Counted from the stretch's first letter, positions 28,932 through 38,964 are shown. The stretch: DNA of 64,000 nucleotides from Acidipropionibacterium sp. (GCA_022647765.1 JALCLH010000010.1:96117-160116), one strand, 5' to 3'. Notes: generated by a model not told the origin, from the letters alone. Numbers and translations: made by a program.

Positions 28932-31067
28932 TCAGCTGCCGAGGGCCAGGGCCAGCGGGAGGACGCCGCTCGCCCCCGCCTGCCGCAGCAGCCGGGCGGC
29001 CACCGTCATCGTCCAACGACTGATGATGACATCGTCGACCAGCAGCACCGGGGCACCGCCCAACTGACCCAGTCCGGCGGCCAGGCCGGCCCCGACCCGG
29101 AAACGGGCCGACAGGTCGCGGATCCGGAAGGCGGAGTTGACGTGGGGGTCCAGCGGCTCGGCATCGGGAGCCAGGTCCAGCGGGCCCAGATCGACGAGCC
29201 GACCCGCTCGGGCGATGCCATCGGCCAGCGAGGCGATCATCCTCGGCCGGCTCAGCGAGGGCACCGAGACCACGGCCGCCGGACGCTGAGGCCAGTCCCA
29301 GCCGGCCAGCACCCGCAGGCAGGCCCCCGCCAGGCCGGCCGGCACCTCGGCGTCGACCGGGCGCCCCTGCTCATCGGCGGTCAGCAGCTCCCGCAGCGGC
29401 CCTCCCCAGCCCAGGTCGGACAGCCGGGCGATCACCCGGCCCTCCAGGGGCTGCTCACCGGCCGGAATGCGCCCGCGCAGGTCGACGCCGAGCCGGTCCA
29501 GGCCGGTCGGCCAGCTGCGCCTGGGGGCGACCGGCACGCCGACCCGGTCCAGGGCCTGGCGGGCCCGGTCCCGCTGGCCGGGGTCGACGTCGGTGGGATA
29601 CCAGGGCCCGGCGCAGACGTCGCAGCGGCCGCACGGCGCCGAATCCGGATCGTCCAGCTGCCCGGTGAGGAAGGCCATCCGGCAGGAGTCCAGGTGCTCG
29701 TAGCGCTCCATGGCGTCCTGCTCGGCCGCCCGGGCGGCCGCGATCCGGGCGTACCGCTCGGCGTCGTAGGCCCAGCCCCGCCCGGTGGAGCGCCAGCCTC
29801 CGGAGACCCGCTCCACCGCGCCGTCGACCGCGAGCACCTTGAGCAGCAGCTCCAGCGGGCTCCGGCGGATGTCCACCCGGGCCTCCAGGGCCGCGGTGGA
29901 CAGCGCGGAATCGACCGGCAGCGCGGCCAGCACGGCGTCGGCCCGCTCCTCGGTGGGCATCCCGCTGGTGGCGAAGTAGTGCCAGATGTCGCGATCCTCC
30001 GGGCCGGGCAGCAGCAGCACGTCCGCCGACTCGGTGGCGCGCCCGGCGCGGCCCACCTGCTGGTAGTAGGCCACCGGCGAGCTCGGCGCTCCCAGGTGGA
30101 TGACGAAGCCGAGATCCGGCTTGTCGAAGCCCATTCCCAGGGCACTGGTGGCGACCAGCGCCTTGACCCGGTTCTCCTTGAGCTCGGTCTCCAGCTCGGC
30201 GCGCTCCTCGGCATCGGTGCGCCCGGTGTAGGCCTTCACCCGATGGCCCGCCTCGGCCAGCGCCCGGGCGGTGTCCTCGGCCGCCGAGACGGTGAGGCAG
30301 TAGACGATCCCGGACCCGGTGAACTCGCCCAGGTGGGAGCACAGCCAGGCCAGCCGCATCTCGGGGCGCGGCAGGTCGAGCACACCCAGCCGCAGCGAGT
30401 CGCGGGCCAGCGGGCCGCGCAGCACGAAGACGCCGTCCTCGTCCCCGGAACTATCGGCAGGCTCGATCTGCTCGGCGACGTCGGTGACCACCCTGGAGTT
30501 CGCGGTGGCGGTGGTGGCCAGCACCGGCACCCCGGCCGGCAGGGACGCCACCAGATCGCGGATCCTCCGGTAGTCGGGGCGGAAGTCGTGGCCCCAGTCG
30601 GAGATGCAGTGGGCCTCGTCGATGACGAGCATCCCCATGCTCGCCACCAACTCCGGCAGCTGCTCGGCGGCGAATCGCGGGTTGACCAGGCGCTCGGGGG
30701 AGACCAGCAGCACATCGACGGTGCCCTCGGCCAACCGGGAGCGGATCTCGCCCCATTCGGTGACATTGGCGCTGGAGATGGCCGCGGCTCGCACCCCGGC
30801 CCGCTCTGCCGCCGCCACCTGATCGCGCATCAGGGCCAGCAGTGGGGAGACGATGAGAGCCGGTCCGCGGCCGGCCCGCCGCTGCAGCAGGGCCGCCACG
30901 AAGTACACCGCGGACTTTCCCCAACCGGTGCGCTCCACCACCAGGGCGCGCCGGTGGCCGGCGACCAGCGCCTCGATGGCCTCCCACTGGCCGGGGTGGA
31001 AGTCGGCCCGCGGGTTGCCGGTGAGCCGGCGCAGGACGCCGAGCCCCTCGCTCCTCAGATCGGTCAT
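28932..31067 (-). CDS. RecQ-like DNA helicase fused to a phosphoribosyltransferase-like domain
   Basis: This is a 711-residue protein. Helicase motif I is RTGWGKS, motif II is IDEAHCISDWGHDFRPDYR (DEAH box), and motif VI is QQVGRAGR. The RecQ zinc site is C-RMAFLTGQLDDPDSAP-C-GR-C-DV-C. After residue 600 the helicase-associated HRDC domain is absent. Instead there is a fold resembling a phosphoribosyltransferase, with VLLVDDVIISRWTMT in place of the PRPP loop. This fusion occurs in other actinobacterial RecQ-type proteins; its purpose is unknown. The ATG at 31067 has no clear ribosome site. It lies 32 bases after the beta-helix gene. Confidence 0.88.
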   Translation of the reverse strand: MTDLRSEGLGVLRRLTGNPRADFHPGQWEAIEALVAGHRRALVVERTGWGKSAVYFVAALLQRRAGRGPALIVSPLLALMRDQVAAAERAGVRAAAISSANVTEWGEIRSRLAEGTVDVLLVSPERLVNPRFAAEQLPELVASMGMLVIDEAHCISDWGHDFRPDYRRIRDLVASLPAGVPVLATTATANSRVVTDVAEQIEPADSSGDEDGVFVLRGPLARDSLRLGVLDLPRPEMRLAWLCSHLGEFTGSGIVYCLTVSAAEDTARALAEAGHRVKAYTGRTDAEERAELETELKENRVKALVATSALGMGFDKPDLGFVIHLGAPSSPVAYYQQVGRAGRATESADVLLLPGPEDRDIWHYFATSGMPTEERADAVLAALPVDSALSTAALEARVDIRRSPLELLLKVLAVDGAVERVSGGWRSTGRGWAYDAERYARIAAARAAEQDAMERYEHLDSCRMAFLTGQLDDPDSAPCGRCDVCAGPWYPTDVDPGQRDRARQALDRVGVPVAPRRSWPTGLDRLGVDLRGRIPAGEQPLEGRVIARLSDLGWGGPLRELLTADEQGRPVDAEVPAGLAGACLRVLAGWDWPQRPAAVVSVPSLSRPRMIASLADGIARAGRLVDLGPLDLAPDAEPLDPHVNSAFRIRDLSARFRVGAGLAAGLGQLGGAPVLLVDDVIISRWTMTVAARLLRQAGASGVLPLALALGS

Positions 31068-31099
31068 GGACGACACTGTGCCAGCCGTCACCGACAGTT

Positions 31100-32303
31100 T
31101 CAGAACCGCAGTTCCAGGGCCGGCAGCATCTCTGCGACATTCTGCTGCTGGGTCTCCACGATCCCGCTCAGCCACTCGGTGGCCGCGATCCGCTGCTCGG
31201 CGTCCAGCTCCCCGATGATGTCCAGGTACCGCCGGCCGTTGCCGGCGGCGGCCCCGCAGAGCCGCACCAGGTCAGCGGGGGCCGGGCCGTCCACCACTGC
31301 CAGCGCCTCCGCGACATCCTCGATCCTCTCGATCAGCTGGGCGCGTCCCTCGTCGCTGGGCTGCAGATGCCCGGCCAGGACGCGCAGTCGCTTGATGCGC
31401 TCGGCGCGGATGTCGGTGAGGTTCACCAGGGCCCCGGCCAGCACCAGCGGGCCGAACTCCAGATGGGTGAAGAACAGCCGCCGGATCTGCCGGTACCAGG
31501 ACTCCAGGGCCGACAGGTTGGCCAGATAGGTCACATTCTTCGCGATGATCCGCGACAGTTGGCGGTAGGACGCCGGGGCGACCGGCCGGTAGACCTCCTC
31601 GGGCGAGGGGGGCAGGACCAGCCGGCCGTCCTCGGAGACGTCGTCGCGCAGCACCGATCCGGCGCCGACCACCGTCCCGAAACCGGTGACCACCGGGCCG
31701 ACCGCCCCGCCCTGGCCGCCCAGGAAGATCGGCGGCTGGTCGAGCAGGACGCCGCGGGGCACGTCTCCGAACAGCGAGGCCGTCGTCTTGTCCCCGTCGG
31801 GGGTGAAGTTGAAGTGGATGTAGGAGGAGCCGACCTCGGAGTGGTCGTGGCGGGAGGTGCCGCCGGCCATCAGCAGGTCGCAGAAGTTGATCAGGCTGCC
31901 CAGGGTCACGAAGGGGAACAGGATCGTCTGCTTGAGCCCGACCGTGTGGGCCCCGTTGGCCTGCTCCTCCAGGATGGTGCCCGGCCGGATATGGGCCCCC
32001 GAGGCCATCGAGGCGCCGTCCAGGAAGACCGCACCTTCGGCGAAGCCGCCGGCCAGCTGCACCCCGGCGCCGAGCTGGCAGTTCTGGATGGTCATCGGGG
32101 TCCTCGGCGCCGAGCGCGCAGCCGGCGGAGATGACGGTGCGCCCGCCCCGGATCCGGCAGCCGGGGTGGATGACGACATTCGTGCCGCTGATCCGGTCGA
32201 CATTGACATCGTCGTCGATGTCGACGGTCCACGGATTGGGGATTCGCACTCCCTTGGCGATGAGTGCTTCCACCTTGTCGAGGCCGCGCGGTTTCAGTTC
32301 CAT
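31100..32303 (-). CDS. Left-handed beta-helix sugar-nucleotidyltransferase-like protein, one frameshift
   Basis: The protein is about 400 residues once joined. It starts MELKPRGLDKVEALIAKGVR at ATG 32303 (AAAGGA six bases upstream) and soon enters hexapeptide repeats (NVVIHPGCRIRGGRTVISAG). It then continues through GLKQTILFPFVTLGSLINFC, GGTSRHDHSEVGSSYIHFNF and a C-terminal helical tail. This is the protein often annotated as UDP-N-acetylglucosamine pyrophosphorylase-like, but it lacks the N-terminal GT-A nucleotidyltransferase domain, so the catalytic label is doubtful. The frame slips near 32098 in a run of four C. It lies 32 bases after an MFS gene on the same strand. Confidence 0.75.
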
Positions 32304-32335
32304 CGCGAGTCCTTTCTCGGGATCTGCCCGCCAGC

Positions 32336-33969
32336 CTAGCTGGCCCCGGTGGTGCGCGCAGGACGTCGGAGATCTCGTCGCGCCCCGGCCGGCGTCCCGC
32401 CGCCGGGCCCGTCGGGCCTGGCGGTCTTCCGGTGCTGGTGGGAGGGGAAGAGGACGAGGGCCACCACCGCCGACAGCAGCGCCGCGCCGATCCCGGTCCA
32501 GGTGGCCAGATGCATGGCGTCCACATAGGCGAGGTTCGCCGCCCGGATCAACGGCCCGCGGATCGGCTCGGGGCAGCGCCCGGCGACCGCCTGGGCGGCT
32601 CCCAGGGAGCCTCGCGCGATCGCCATCGCCGCGTCCGGGAGCCGCCACGGCGTCCAGCCCGTCGTCACCCGCGAGGCGAACTGGGAACTCAGCACAGACC
32701 CCATCACAGCGGTGCCGAGGGCGCCTCCCAGCTGCCGTGCGGTGTCGTTGATGGCCGAGCCGGCGCCGGCCTGGTCGGACGGTACCGCCGCCATCACGGC
32801 GCTGGTGGCCTGGGCTGGTGGCCAGCGCCATGCCCCCGGCCATCAGGACCATGGACGGCACCACCAGCCCGAGATAGGAGGTCTGCGGCTCAGCGAGGGT
32901 CGCCACCCACAGACCGGCGGCCATCAGGGCCATCCCGCCGCCGATCACCCAGCGCGTCCCCCAGCGCCGGGCCAGCGCCGGGGAGAGCGGTGAGACGACC
33001 CCCATGACGACCGCGTAGGGCAGCGTCGCCACACCGGCCGTCAGCGGGTCGTAGCCCTTCACGAGCTGGAGGTACATGGTGATGAGGAAGGTGAAGCCGA
33101 ACAGCGCGAAGGAGGCGATGGCCAGCGCGCAGGCCGCCACGGTGAACCGCCGGTCGCTGAACAGACGGGGATCGACGAGAGGGTGCGCGGCGCGGCGCAG
33201 ATGCAGCGCCAGGGCTATCAGCAGCACCACCGCGACACCGCCCCAGGCCAGGGTGGACGCCGAGCGCCAGCCGCGGTCCCGGGGCCTCGATGATGGTGGC
33301 GACCAGCAGCGCGATGCTCACCAGCGACAGTGCCGCGCCGACGACGTCCAGAGGAGACCGGACGCAGCCCCGGGACTCCGGGAGCACGATCCGCCCGGCG
33401 ACCAGGGCGATCACCGCGATCGGGATGTTCACGGTGAACACCGAGTCCCAGGCGAAGCGGCGCATGAGCAGCCCGCCGAGGACCGGGCCGAGGGCCAGGC
33501 CCATGCCGGAGACCCCGGACCACACGCCGATCGCGGCGGCCCGGCGATGGGGATCGGTGAACTCCGCGGTGAGGATGGCGAGGGTGCTGGGATAGACCAG
33601 CGCGGCCCCGGCCCCCATCAGGGCGCGGGCGGCGATGAGCGTCCGGGCGGTGCTGCCGGTCGATGCCAGCACCGAGGCGAGGGCGAAGACGACCAGCCCG
33701 ATCTGCATCACCCGCCTGCGGCCGAAGTGGTCTCCGAGGTGTCCGGCGGTCAGCAGCAGGCCCGCGAAACTGACGACATAGCCGTCGACGACCCACTGCA
33801 GGGTCGAGGTGGGGGCGTCCATGCTCCGGCCGATGTCTGGCAGGGCGACATTGACGATCATATTGTCCATCGAGACCAGCAGGACGGACAGGCACAGCGT
33901 CGCCAGGATCCATCGTCGCTTGCCGGAACCTGTCGTGGAGATCTCAGGAGTGCCATCTGAGTTATTCAT
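32336..33969 (-). CDS. DHA2-type MFS drug exporter (14-helix), two frameshifts
   Basis: This is a membrane exporter of about 540 residues driven by proton exchange. Motif A is GHLGDHFGRRR, motif C is GPVLGGLLMRRFAWDSVF, and the opening LCLSVLLVSMDNMIVNVALP is typical of QacA/EmrB pumps. The frame changes near 33280 (a CCCC/GGG run) and again near 32812, and the last part begins ATSAVMAAVPSDQAGAGSAI. The ATG at 33969 follows a perfect TATAAT by six bases, so the mRNA is probably leaderless. It is divergent from a TetR gene 51 bases away, which likely represses it. Confidence 0.83.
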
Positions 33970-33986
33970 AACGCCATTATATAACG
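33961..33986. promoter_or_regulatory. MFS promoter and likely TetR operator
   Basis: TATAAT on the minus strand (33981-33976) lies six bases before the MFS ATG. It sits inside TTATATAA, and ATAACG is directly repeated with a 13-base period (33968 and 33981); GTTATTCATAAC (33961-33972) is a short dyad. A TetR-family dimer bound here would cover the -10 box and the start codon. Confidence 0.6.
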
Positions 33987-34020
33987 ATGTTTTCAAAGCG
34001 TGGGTGCTAGCGTCGTCGCC

Positions 34021-34666
34021 ATGGGCCGTCCTCGCGTCTACGACGACGCACTCCGGACGCGGTTGATCGACCGCGCTGCGGCCGTGGTGGCCGCCAGAGG
34101 CGCCGATGCCCTCTCGCTGCGCGCTCTGGCCGAGGAGTCGGGGACGTCGACGAACGCCGTCTACGCCATCTTCGGCGGCAAGGAGGCGCTGCTGTCGGAG
34201 GTCTTCCGGTCCTGCGGTCTCGGGCCTGGCCGAGGCCCAGCGCGCCCTTCCCCGCACCGACGATCCGATGCAGGACCTTCTGGTTTCCGGCCTCGGCTAC
34301 CGGGACTGGGCCCTGGACAACGAGTCCCTCTACCTGGTGATGCTGCGCCGCGGCGAGAACCCGGACTCCGACTCCTCGATCATCGACGCGCTAGCCGATG
34401 AGGGGCTGGCTCCGCTGCGAGACGCCGTCCGGCGTCTGGTGGCCAACGGCGTCTTCCTGCCAAGGGATCCGCAGCGCATCGCGCTGTCGATCTGGATGTC
34501 GGTCCACGGCTTCGTGTCCCTGGAGATATCGCGGCAGATGCCGCGCAGCGAGGGCGATGCCCTCTACCGCGAGCACCTGGACGCCATCATGAGGGGCTGG
34601 GCTGCGGGCTCGGCGCCTTCTCATGCGGCGTCCGGTCGTGACCGAGCACCAGGATCGACCCGGTGA
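34021..34666 (+). CDS. TetR-family repressor, one frameshift
   Basis: This is a regulator of about 214 residues. The helix-turn-helix is in the N-terminal 50 residues (RGADALSLRALAEESGTSTNAVYAIFGGKEALL). The ligand-binding domain continues one base out of frame after EVFR (near 34212) as AVSGLAEAQRALPRTDD and on to the C-terminus, where the TetR_C WHG-like region includes LSIWMSVHGFVSLE. It is divergent from the MFS pump and probably controls it. Its last 80 bases overlap the 3' end of the convergent EamA gene. Confidence 0.8.
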
Positions 34667-35477
34667 TGACGCAGGCGATCCCGAGGATCTGAATCGGGGA
34701 GAGCCGCTGCCCGAGCACCAGGAGCCCGGCCAGCGCGGCGACCACGGGATCGCCGCCGGCCAGGATGCCGTAGACCTTCGTGGAGAGCTTGCGCAGGGCG
34801 TACATCTCCAGGCCGTAGGGCAGCGCCGAGGACATCAGCGCCACCGCCGCGGCGACCATCAGGTGGTGCGGACGCAGCAGCTCGCCGCCGGCGGTCGCGA
34901 TGCCGAAGGGCAGCATCACCGCCGAACTCAGGATCATCGCCCAGGTGAGCCCGTGCAGCGTCTCCCAGCGGGCGCCGACCGCCTGGGAGCTCTTCGCGTA
35001 GAGCGCCCACATGGCCCCGGCGATCAGCGCGAAGCACACCCCGGGAAGGCTCACCCGGGACCAGTCGGAGTTGAGCGCGCCGGTCACCCCGACCACGCCT
35101 GCGGCGGCCAGCAGGACGGCCAGCCAGTCGCGCCGGGTGCGCGAGCCGAGCGCCGCCATCGCCATCGGCCCGATGAACTCGATGGTGGTCGCGACGCCGA
35201 GCGGCAGGTAGGACAGGCTGATGTAGTACGAGGTGTTCATCGCGGCCAGAGCGGCGGCCAGCCACGCTACCCGCGCCCAGTCGCCGCGGGTGTGACGCCG
35301 TCCGGTGCGAGGGTTGCGCAGGCTCGGTCGGGAGAACGGGATGAGGATGAGGCTGGCGATCACCAGTCTCATCGTCACCGTGCCGATCGGGCCGATCTCG
35401 TGGATCAGGGTGGCGGCGAAGGCGGCGCCGAACTGGACCGACACGATCGCAGCGAGCATGTAGACGGCACCGGGCAC
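34587..35477 (-). CDS. EamA-family (DMT) transporter
   Basis: This is a membrane protein of 296 residues with about ten helices in two EamA repeats (second repeat near VCFALIAGAMWALYAKSSQ). The layout is that of RhtA/YdcZ-like metabolite exporters, typically of amino acids or drugs. The GTG at 35477 is used; an in-frame ATG lies at 35459. It is divergent from tgt with 18 bases between the starts and convergent with tetR. Confidence 0.82.
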   Translation of the reverse strand: MPGAVYMLAAIVSVQFGAAFAATLIHEIGPIGTVTMRLVIASLILIPFSRPSLRNPRTGRRHTRGDWARVAWLAAALAAMNTSYYISLSYLPLGVATTIEFIGPMAMAALGSRTRRDWLAVLLAAAGVVGVTGALNSDWSRVSLPGVCFALIAGAMWALYAKSSQAVGARWETLHGLTWAMILSSAVMLPFGIATAGGELLRPHHLMVAAAVALMSSALPYGLEMYALRKLSTKVYGILAGGDPVVAALAGLLVLGQRLSPIQILGIACVITGSILVLGHDRTPHEKAPSPQPSPS

Positions 35478-35495
35478 GGTGCGACAATATGCCCC

Positions 35496-36749
35496 ATGCC
35501 CTTCGGTTTCGACGTCACCTCACGCCTTGACAACGGACTCGGGAGGACCGGAACCATCCGCACCCCGCACGGCGACATCCAGACGCCGGCCTTCGTGGTG
35601 GTGGGCACCAAGGCCAGCGTCAAGGCGATGCTGCCCGAGACGGTGGCCGAGCTGGGCGCCCAGGCGGTGCTGGCCAACGGCTATCACCTCTTCCTCCAGC
35701 CCGGCCCCGATCTGGTCGACGAGGCCGGCGGCCTGGGGCGGTTCATGAACTGGTCCGGGCCGACCTTCACCGACTCCGGCGGCTTCCAGGTGCTCAGCCT
35801 GGGGGCCGGGTTCAAGAAGACCCTCGCGATGGACGTCTCCGAGCTCTCGGAGGCCGACGTCATCGCCGCCGACGCCGACCGCAAGGCGATGGTCGACGAC
35901 GACGGGGTCACCTTCCGCAGCCCGCTCAACGGCGACCTGCACCGGTTCACCCCCGAGGTGTCGATGAGCATCCAGCACCGGCTGGGCGCCGACATCATGT
36001 TCGCCTTCGACGAGCTCACCACCCTGATGAACACCCGCGCCTACCAGGAGGAGGCCCTGGAGCGCACCCGGCGCTGGGCTGAGCGCTGCCTGGCCGCCCA
36101 CCGGCGTCTCACCGATGAGCGCGCCGGCAAGCCCTATCAGGCCCTCTTCGGGGTGATCCAGGGCGCCCAGTACGAGGACCTGCGCCGCACCGCATGCCGG
36201 GATCTGGCCGCGATGGAGGTCGACGGCCAGCGGTTCGATGGGTTCGGCATCGGCGGGGCGATCGAGAAGAGGAACCTGGGCCGGATCGTCGGCTGGTGCG
36301 CCTCCGAACTGCCCGAGGACCGGCCCCGGCACCTGCTGGGAATCTCCGAGCCCGACGACCTGTTCGCCGCCTGCCGGGCCGGCGCCGACACCTTCGACTG
36401 CGTCAACCCCTCCCGGGTGGCCCGCAACGCCGCCATCTACACCGCCGACGGGCGCTACAACGTCAACACCGCGCGGTTCCGCCACGATTTCGGACCGCTG
36501 GAGCACGGCTGCGACTGCTATACCTGCACGCACTACTCGCGGGCCTATCTGCATCACCTGTTCAAGGCGAAGGAGCTGCTGGCCAACACCCTGGCCACCA
36601 TCCACAACGAGCGCTGGACAGTCCGCCTGGTCGACGACATCCGGGCCGCGATGCGCGCCGGTGAGCTCGACGCCCTGGAGACCGAGTTCATGGGACGCTG
36701 GAACGCCCACGGCGGGCGCCTGGCACCGGCGGCTCCCCGGCAGGGATGA
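35496..36749 (+). CDS. tgt: tRNA-guanine(34) transglycosylase
   Basis: This is a base-exchange enzyme that replaces G34 of GUN-anticodon tRNAs with a queuosine precursor, 417 residues. The active-site loop is TDSGGFQVLSL (Asp93), the nucleophile region is FDCVNPSRVARN, and the zinc site is C-D-C-Y-T-C with a following His. Two substrate-pocket segments differ from the classical bacterial enzyme. The usual D-E-C-T is D-E-L-T (residues 172-175), and the G-G-L-(S/A)-V-G-E loop reads GGAIEK. A different base preference, for example queuine, is therefore possible. The yhhQ-type precursor transporter at 41.3-42.0 kb fits a salvage route. Confidence 0.88.
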   Translation: MPFGFDVTSRLDNGLGRTGTIRTPHGDIQTPAFVVVGTKASVKAMLPETVAELGAQAVLANGYHLFLQPGPDLVDEAGGLGRFMNWSGPTFTDSGGFQVLSLGAGFKKTLAMDVSELSEADVIAADADRKAMVDDDGVTFRSPLNGDLHRFTPEVSMSIQHRLGADIMFAFDELTTLMNTRAYQEEALERTRRWAERCLAAHRRLTDERAGKPYQALFGVIQGAQYEDLRRTACRDLAAMEVDGQRFDGFGIGGAIEKRNLGRIVGWCASELPEDRPRHLLGISEPDDLFAACRAGADTFDCVNPSRVARNAAIYTADGRYNVNTARFRHDFGPLEHGCDCYTCTHYSRAYLHHLFKAKELLANTLATIHNERWTVRLVDDIRAAMRAGELDALETEFMGRWNAHGGRLAPAAPRQG

Positions 36750-36809
36750 GGCGCGGATCCGTCTGGCGGCGGAGGTGGTGGGTGGTCCGGGGCCGATAGC
36801 CTCGGGGGC

Positions 36810-38198
36810 ATGCGCGCCGCCCTCGCTGACTTCTTCGGTCTCGACGACCTGTGGGAGAGGCCCGCGCCCTCCTCCCGGCTGCTGCGGGTGCCCGTGGTGG
36901 GATGGCTGTCGGCGGTCGACCTGGTGGTCGCCGGGGCGGCCGTGCTGGGGGCCGCGCTGGCCGTCTGGCTCCAGGGGGCGATCGTGGGGATCGACGGCGC
37001 GTGGTGGCGCCAGGGCGTCTCCATCGTGGTGCTGGGGCTCATCCTGTGCTTCCGGCGCCGGTTCCCGATGACCCAGGGGGCGCTGTCGGCGGCCCACCTG
37101 CTGATCGGCGCCTACCTGGCGCCGGGGGTGAGCAACAACTTCTTCGTCCAGGTCTTCTACTTCGTCTCGATGCACGCCACCGTCGCCTGGGGGCGCAGCA
37201 GGCGGGCGGCCTGGGGAGTGATCGCCGCCATCGAACTCGTGCTGATGGGCTGGGTCGCGGTGATCTTCGCCCGCACCAACTCGCTGGCCCAGATCATGAA
37301 GGCCCTGGCGCCCCAGGCCCAGGGGCCCCAGGCGGTGGTGCGGATCGTGGTGTTCTACGCCCTGATCAACAGCGCATTCGTGCTGGGCGCCGGGGCCCTG
37401 GGGCAGGTGTCCTGGCGGGAGGCCCGGGCGCTGGCGAGGGCCCGGGACCAGGCGGAGACGATCGCCGCCCAGGAGTCCCGGCTGGCCGAGCAGGCGGTGG
37501 TCGCCGAGAGGCTGCGGATCGCTCGCGAGATCCACGACTCGGTGGCCCACCACGTCTCGGTCATCGGAATCCAGGCGGCCGGCGCCAGGAGGGCGATGGA
37601 CGCCGCTCCGGATCTGGCCCGCGAGGCCCTGTCGGCGGTCGAGGAGGAGTCGCGGCTGGCGGTCTCGGAGATGCGCTCCCTGCTCGGCTCGCTGAGGCAG
37701 GACGCCGGTGTCGGCCCGGGACTGGCCGATCCGGGACTGGGCGACCTGCCGGAGCTGTGTGCTCAACTTCACGGCGCCCACTCTCATGCTGCCCGGATAA
37801 GCCTGGACGTCGTCGGCCCGGCCGATGAGGTGGGCGGGGCGCTGGGACTGACGGTCTACCGGATCGTCCAGGAGGCCCTCAACAATGTTGAGAAGCACTC
37901 GGGGGCGTCCCACGCCCATGTGGCCGTTCGGATCGACAGCGGGAGAATCGGGAGCGGGAGAATCGAGGGCGGACGGCTGGAGGTCGAGGTGACTGACGAC
38001 GGTCGCGGCGCCCGCGCCCTGCCCGATCCGGGCGGCACCCGGGTCGGGCTGATCGGGATGCGGGAGCGGGTCGGCGCCCACGGCGGCACCCTGGAGACCG
38101 GCCCGCGGGTCACCGGCGGATGGCGGGTACTGGCCCGGATGCCGCTGCATCCGGGCGCGCAGAATGGTCTGCGGGACGCCGTGGAGGAGACGCGATGA
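36810..38198 (+). CDS. NarL-type sensor histidine kinase
   Basis: This is a membrane kinase of 462 residues. Five or six helices make up the N-terminal sensor (residues 30-200), followed by a coiled linker. The HisKA_3 box is REIHDSVAHHVSV with the phospho-His, and the ATPase domain has the N box QEALNNVEKHS and G boxes (DDGRG, GLIGMRERV). The stop overlaps the response regulator start (ATGA). An ABC efflux-type pair follows, so the system probably controls that transporter in response to envelope or drug stress. Confidence 0.87.
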   Translation: MRAALADFFGLDDLWERPAPSSRLLRVPVVGWLSAVDLVVAGAAVLGAALAVWLQGAIVGIDGAWWRQGVSIVVLGLILCFRRRFPMTQGALSAAHLLIGAYLAPGVSNNFFVQVFYFVSMHATVAWGRSRRAAWGVIAAIELVLMGWVAVIFARTNSLAQIMKALAPQAQGPQAVVRIVVFYALINSAFVLGAGALGQVSWREARALARARDQAETIAAQESRLAEQAVVAERLRIAREIHDSVAHHVSVIGIQAAGARRAMDAAPDLAREALSAVEEESRLAVSEMRSLLGSLRQDAGVGPGLADPGLGDLPELCAQLHGAHSHAARISLDVVGPADEVGGALGLTVYRIVQEALNNVEKHSGASHAHVAVRIDSGRIGSGRIEGGRLEVEVTDDGRGARALPDPGGTRVGLIGMRERVGAHGGTLETGPRVTGGWRVLARMPLHPGAQNGLRDAVEETR

Positions 38199-38887
38199 AA
38201 GTGCTGCTGGCCGACGACCAGAGACTGGTCCGCACCGGATTCCGGCTCATCCTCTCGGTGGAGCCGGACATCGAGGTGGTCGGCGAGGCCGCCGACGGCC
38301 GCCAGGCGGTGGACGCCGTCTCCCGGCTGCACCCCGACCTGGTCCTGATGGACGTCCAGATGCCGGTGATGGACGGCATCGCCGCGACCCGGGAGATCAC
38401 CGCGGCCAGCGATGCGAAAGTCGTCGTGCTCACCACCTTCGACCGCGACGACTACCTCTTCGACGCCCTGGACGCCGGGGCCAGCGGATTCATGCTCAAG
38501 AACGCCGACGCCGAGGCCCTGGTGGCCGGGCTGCGCCAGGTCCACGAGGGATACGCCCTGCTCGCCCCGGAGGTGACCCGCAGAGTCATCGAGTCCCGGC
38601 TGGGCGGCGTCTCCCCGTCCGATGACTCTGAGACTGACGGAATCAGGACCGGTGGTATTGGGACCGGCGACCCGCGGCTGGAGGCGCTCACCGCCCGGGA
38701 GCGCGACGTCGCCCTCCAGGTGGCCCACGGCCTGTCCAACGCCGAGATCGCCGCCGAACTGTACGTCTCGGAGGCCACCGTCAAGACCCACGTCTCCAAC
38801 TGCCTGTCCAAGCTCGGTCTGCGCGACCGCGTCCAGCTGGTCGGATTCGCCTACGAGTCCGGGCTCATCCGCCCGGGCGAGGCCTGA
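38195..38887 (+). CDS. NarL/LuxR-type response regulator
   Basis: This is a two-domain regulator of 230 residues. The receiver domain has Asp53 in VLMDVQMP, with acidic pocket DD at residues 7-8 and Lys in GFMLKNA. The C-terminal LuxR helix-turn-helix reads LTARERDVALQVAHGLSNAEIA and then SEATVKTHVSNCLSKLGL. The linker is Gly/Ser/Thr-rich and longer than usual. It is coupled to the kinase and followed after 77 bases by the ABC ATPase gene. Confidence 0.9.
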   Translation: MKVLLADDQRLVRTGFRLILSVEPDIEVVGEAADGRQAVDAVSRLHPDLVLMDVQMPVMDGIAATREITAASDAKVVVLTTFDRDDYLFDALDAGASGFMLKNADAEALVAGLRQVHEGYALLAPEVTRRVIESRLGGVSPSDDSETDGIRTGGIGTGDPRLEALTARERDVALQVAHGLSNAEIAAELYVSEATVKTHVSNCLSKLGLRDRVQLVGFAYESGLIRPGEA

Positions 38888-38964
38888 TCTCCCCCTCGCG
38901 GGCGAGGCCCGATATCGGCCGCACGGCCGATGTGCCCGACGCCGGTTCCCGGTGGAATGGAGTC

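Noticed and set aside
28812..31529. Very long plus-strand open frame opposite the recQ gene
   Set aside because: It is His/Pro/Gln/Arg-rich with no domain, lies fully antisense to a well-supported helicase, and is a by-product of high GC codon use.
35520..38150. Long minus-strand open frame opposite tgt and the sensor kinase
   Set aside because: It crosses two real genes, has low-complexity composition and no recognisable motif.
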